A stretch of 6,125 bases of DNA from Balneolaceae bacterium (lineage in GTDB: Bacteria; Bacteroidota; Rhodothermia; Balneolales; Balneolaceae): NCBI GenBank assembly GCA_007127395.1, contig SKZL01000018.1, forward strand, positions 1 through 6,125, in the 5' to 3' direction. Shown here piece by piece: positions 5,126 through 6,125 of this stretch (position 1 is the first letter of the stretch; each line of letters starts with the position of its first letter). The notes beneath the pieces are model-generated. The model saw nothing but the letters and a program-made list of their open reading frames with translations. It searched no databases and was not told where the DNA came from. The position numbers and the translations under genes are program-made.

Positions 5126-6125
5126 ATTCCTCTGTGGTTACTTTCTTGGTACCGTTGAGTGTTTTTTTGGTTTCAGATGACTTCATCTGATCCGAATCAC
5201 TGATGAACGGCTTGAAATGTATTGAAAATTCTGAACCTTTACCCAATTCACTCTTTACAGTGATTTCACCACCATTGAGTTCTACCAGATTCTTAACAAT
5301 GGATAATCCCAAGCCATGGCCTTTAACCGTGGATGTAATTGAATTTTCGACACGATAGAACTTTTTAAAGATGTTTTTAAATGCCTTTTTAGGAATCCCT
5401 TGTCCCTGATCGATCACTGAAAAACCAACACTTTTTCCTGAACTGAATAGTTTGATCCGGAGCTCTTTAGAATCTCTGCTGTACTTTATACTGTTTTCGA
5501 TCAAATTACTGAGTATGGTTTCCAGATGCTCTGCATCCAGCATCACAAGCGGAAGAGTCTTTGGAGATTCAATTTTTAAATTGAACCCTTTATTAGAGAT
5601 ATATTCCCTGTTCTTTTTATAAAAATCGCGTACCAGTTCATCCAGTTTATTTGGGGCCTGGTAAACGACTACTGAACCGGAATCCACTTTAGCGACATCC
5701 AAAAGCTGATCGATCATTTTACGCAACCGAACAGCTTCCTGATAAATATGCTGGCCGTAGCTTTTAAGCCTTTCACCGTCCGATACCCTTCCATCAGTGA
5801 TATTTTCACCGGCAGCCTGCATCACTGCAAGTGGTGTTTTCAGTTCATGAGTAACATTTGCCAGAAAAACCGATTGTCTTTGTGTAAACTCACGCTCTTT
5901 TTGCGCATTGATGAATATGAACAGAAGGGCTCCAAAGAGGACGAAAACAGCAAATCCCAATACAACGAGGTTGCGATTTAATGAGGCCTGGGTGGCTGCA
6001 ACAACCGGCGACTCCAGAAATGCTGCGTGCAGAGTCCAGTGATCCAAAAATCCGTTAAACCGCTCACGGATATCAACATGATCTCTGTGATATGGGATCG
6101 TGTGGTTGCTAGAAAGAAGAATTTC
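5118..6125 (-). CDS. Membrane-bound sensor histidine kinase, partial (N-terminus outside window)
   Basis: The last 335 residues of a sensor kinase are visible; the frame is open to the right edge. The visible protein starts with about 50 residues ending an extracytoplasmic sensor domain, then one transmembrane helix (about 53-73). The HisKA dimerisation domain has the phosphorylated His93 in the H-box VTHELKTP. The HATPase_c domain follows: N-box ENSIKYS with N211, G1 DQGQG (239-243), F-box FKKFYR (253-258) and G2 GHGLGLS (269-275). All catalytic motifs are intact. No HAMP domain is evident; the helix after the membrane segment runs almost straight into the H-box. A further 28 charged, Ser/Thr/Lys-rich residues follow the ATPase fold. 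The stop codon overlaps the response regulator start by 8 bp, so the two form one operon. The TTG at 6047 lies inside the sensor domain and is not the start. Confidence 0.95.
   Translation of the reverse strand, partial: EILLSSNHTIPYHRDHVDIRERFNGFLDHWTLHAAFLESPVVAATQASLNRNLVVLGFAVFVLFGALLFIFINAQKEREFTQRQSVFLANVTHELKTPLAVMQAAGENITDGRVSDGERLKSYGQHIYQEAVRLRKMIDQLLDVAKVDSGSVVVYQAPNKLDELVRDFYKKNREYISNKGFNLKIESPKTLPLVMLDAEHLETILSNLIENSIKYSRDSKELRIKLFSSGKSVGFSVIDQGQGIPKKAFKNIFKKFYRVENSITSTVKGHGLGLSIVKNLVELNGGEITVKSELGKGSEFSIHFKPFISDSDQMKSSETKKTLNGTKKVTTEEYA
5173..5190. repeat. Short inverted repeat within the kinase 3' end
   Basis: TCAGATGA (5173-5180) and TCATCTGA (5183-5190) are perfectly complementary with a 2-bp centre. 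They lie in the codons of the kinase's charged tail, about 50 bp upstream of the response regulator start. In RNA this could form a small stem, but no T-run follows on either strand, so it is not an intrinsic terminator. It may be chance. Confidence 0.35.

Noticed and set aside
6045..6047. TTG as the histidine kinase start
   Set aside because: The frame continues without a stop to the window edge with protein-like sequence. A start here would cut into the extracytoplasmic domain and leave the membrane helix without its usual partner.

Overview
The window looks like ordinary chromosome from a free-living, heterotrophic Gram-negative bacterium. Moderate-to-low GC, A-rich start regions with almost no Shine-Dalgarno sequences, promoter-like TTG-N19/20-TA boxes and the protein styles suggest the Bacteroidota/Balneolota/Rhodothermota group. 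That placement is inference and has not been checked by database search. There are no insertion sequences, CRISPR arrays, tRNAs, rRNAs or phage genes.

Layout. (1) At 19-1569 (+) is a complete acyl-CoA carboxyltransferase, most like propionyl-CoA carboxylase beta (pccB). (2) It converges, across a 36-bp gap, on a two-CBS-domain protein at 1606-2043 (-). (3) That gene diverges from rarA at 2195-3553 (+), an AAA+ ATPase linked to replication-fork maintenance. The 151 bp between their start codons hold two perfect inverted repeats, each 31 bp overall with centres 50 bp apart; the rarA-proximal one overlaps a promoter-like sequence. (4) A 327-bp, mostly AT-rich gap (3554-3880) follows rarA. Its first 130 bp or so read on the minus strand as a compact promoter-RNA-terminator unit, a candidate small RNA of about 85-90 nt. 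(5) At 3881-4435 (+) is an NADPH-dependent FMN reductase-like flavoprotein. Its last 15 bp overlap, tail to tail, (6) an OmpR/PhoB-type response regulator at 4421-5125 (-). (7) The regulator is preceded, with an 8-bp overlap, by a membrane-bound histidine kinase at 5118-6125 (-) whose N-terminus lies beyond the right edge.

Working relationships. The kinase and regulator are clearly one two-component system in a translationally coupled operon; its signal and targets cannot be read here. PccB needs a biotin carboxylase/BCCP partner encoded elsewhere. The CBS protein, RarA and the flavoprotein have separate housekeeping or stress roles, and no shared pathway is evident. The least explained DNA is in the two intergenic regions: the paired palindromes before rarA and the minus-strand RNA candidate after it.
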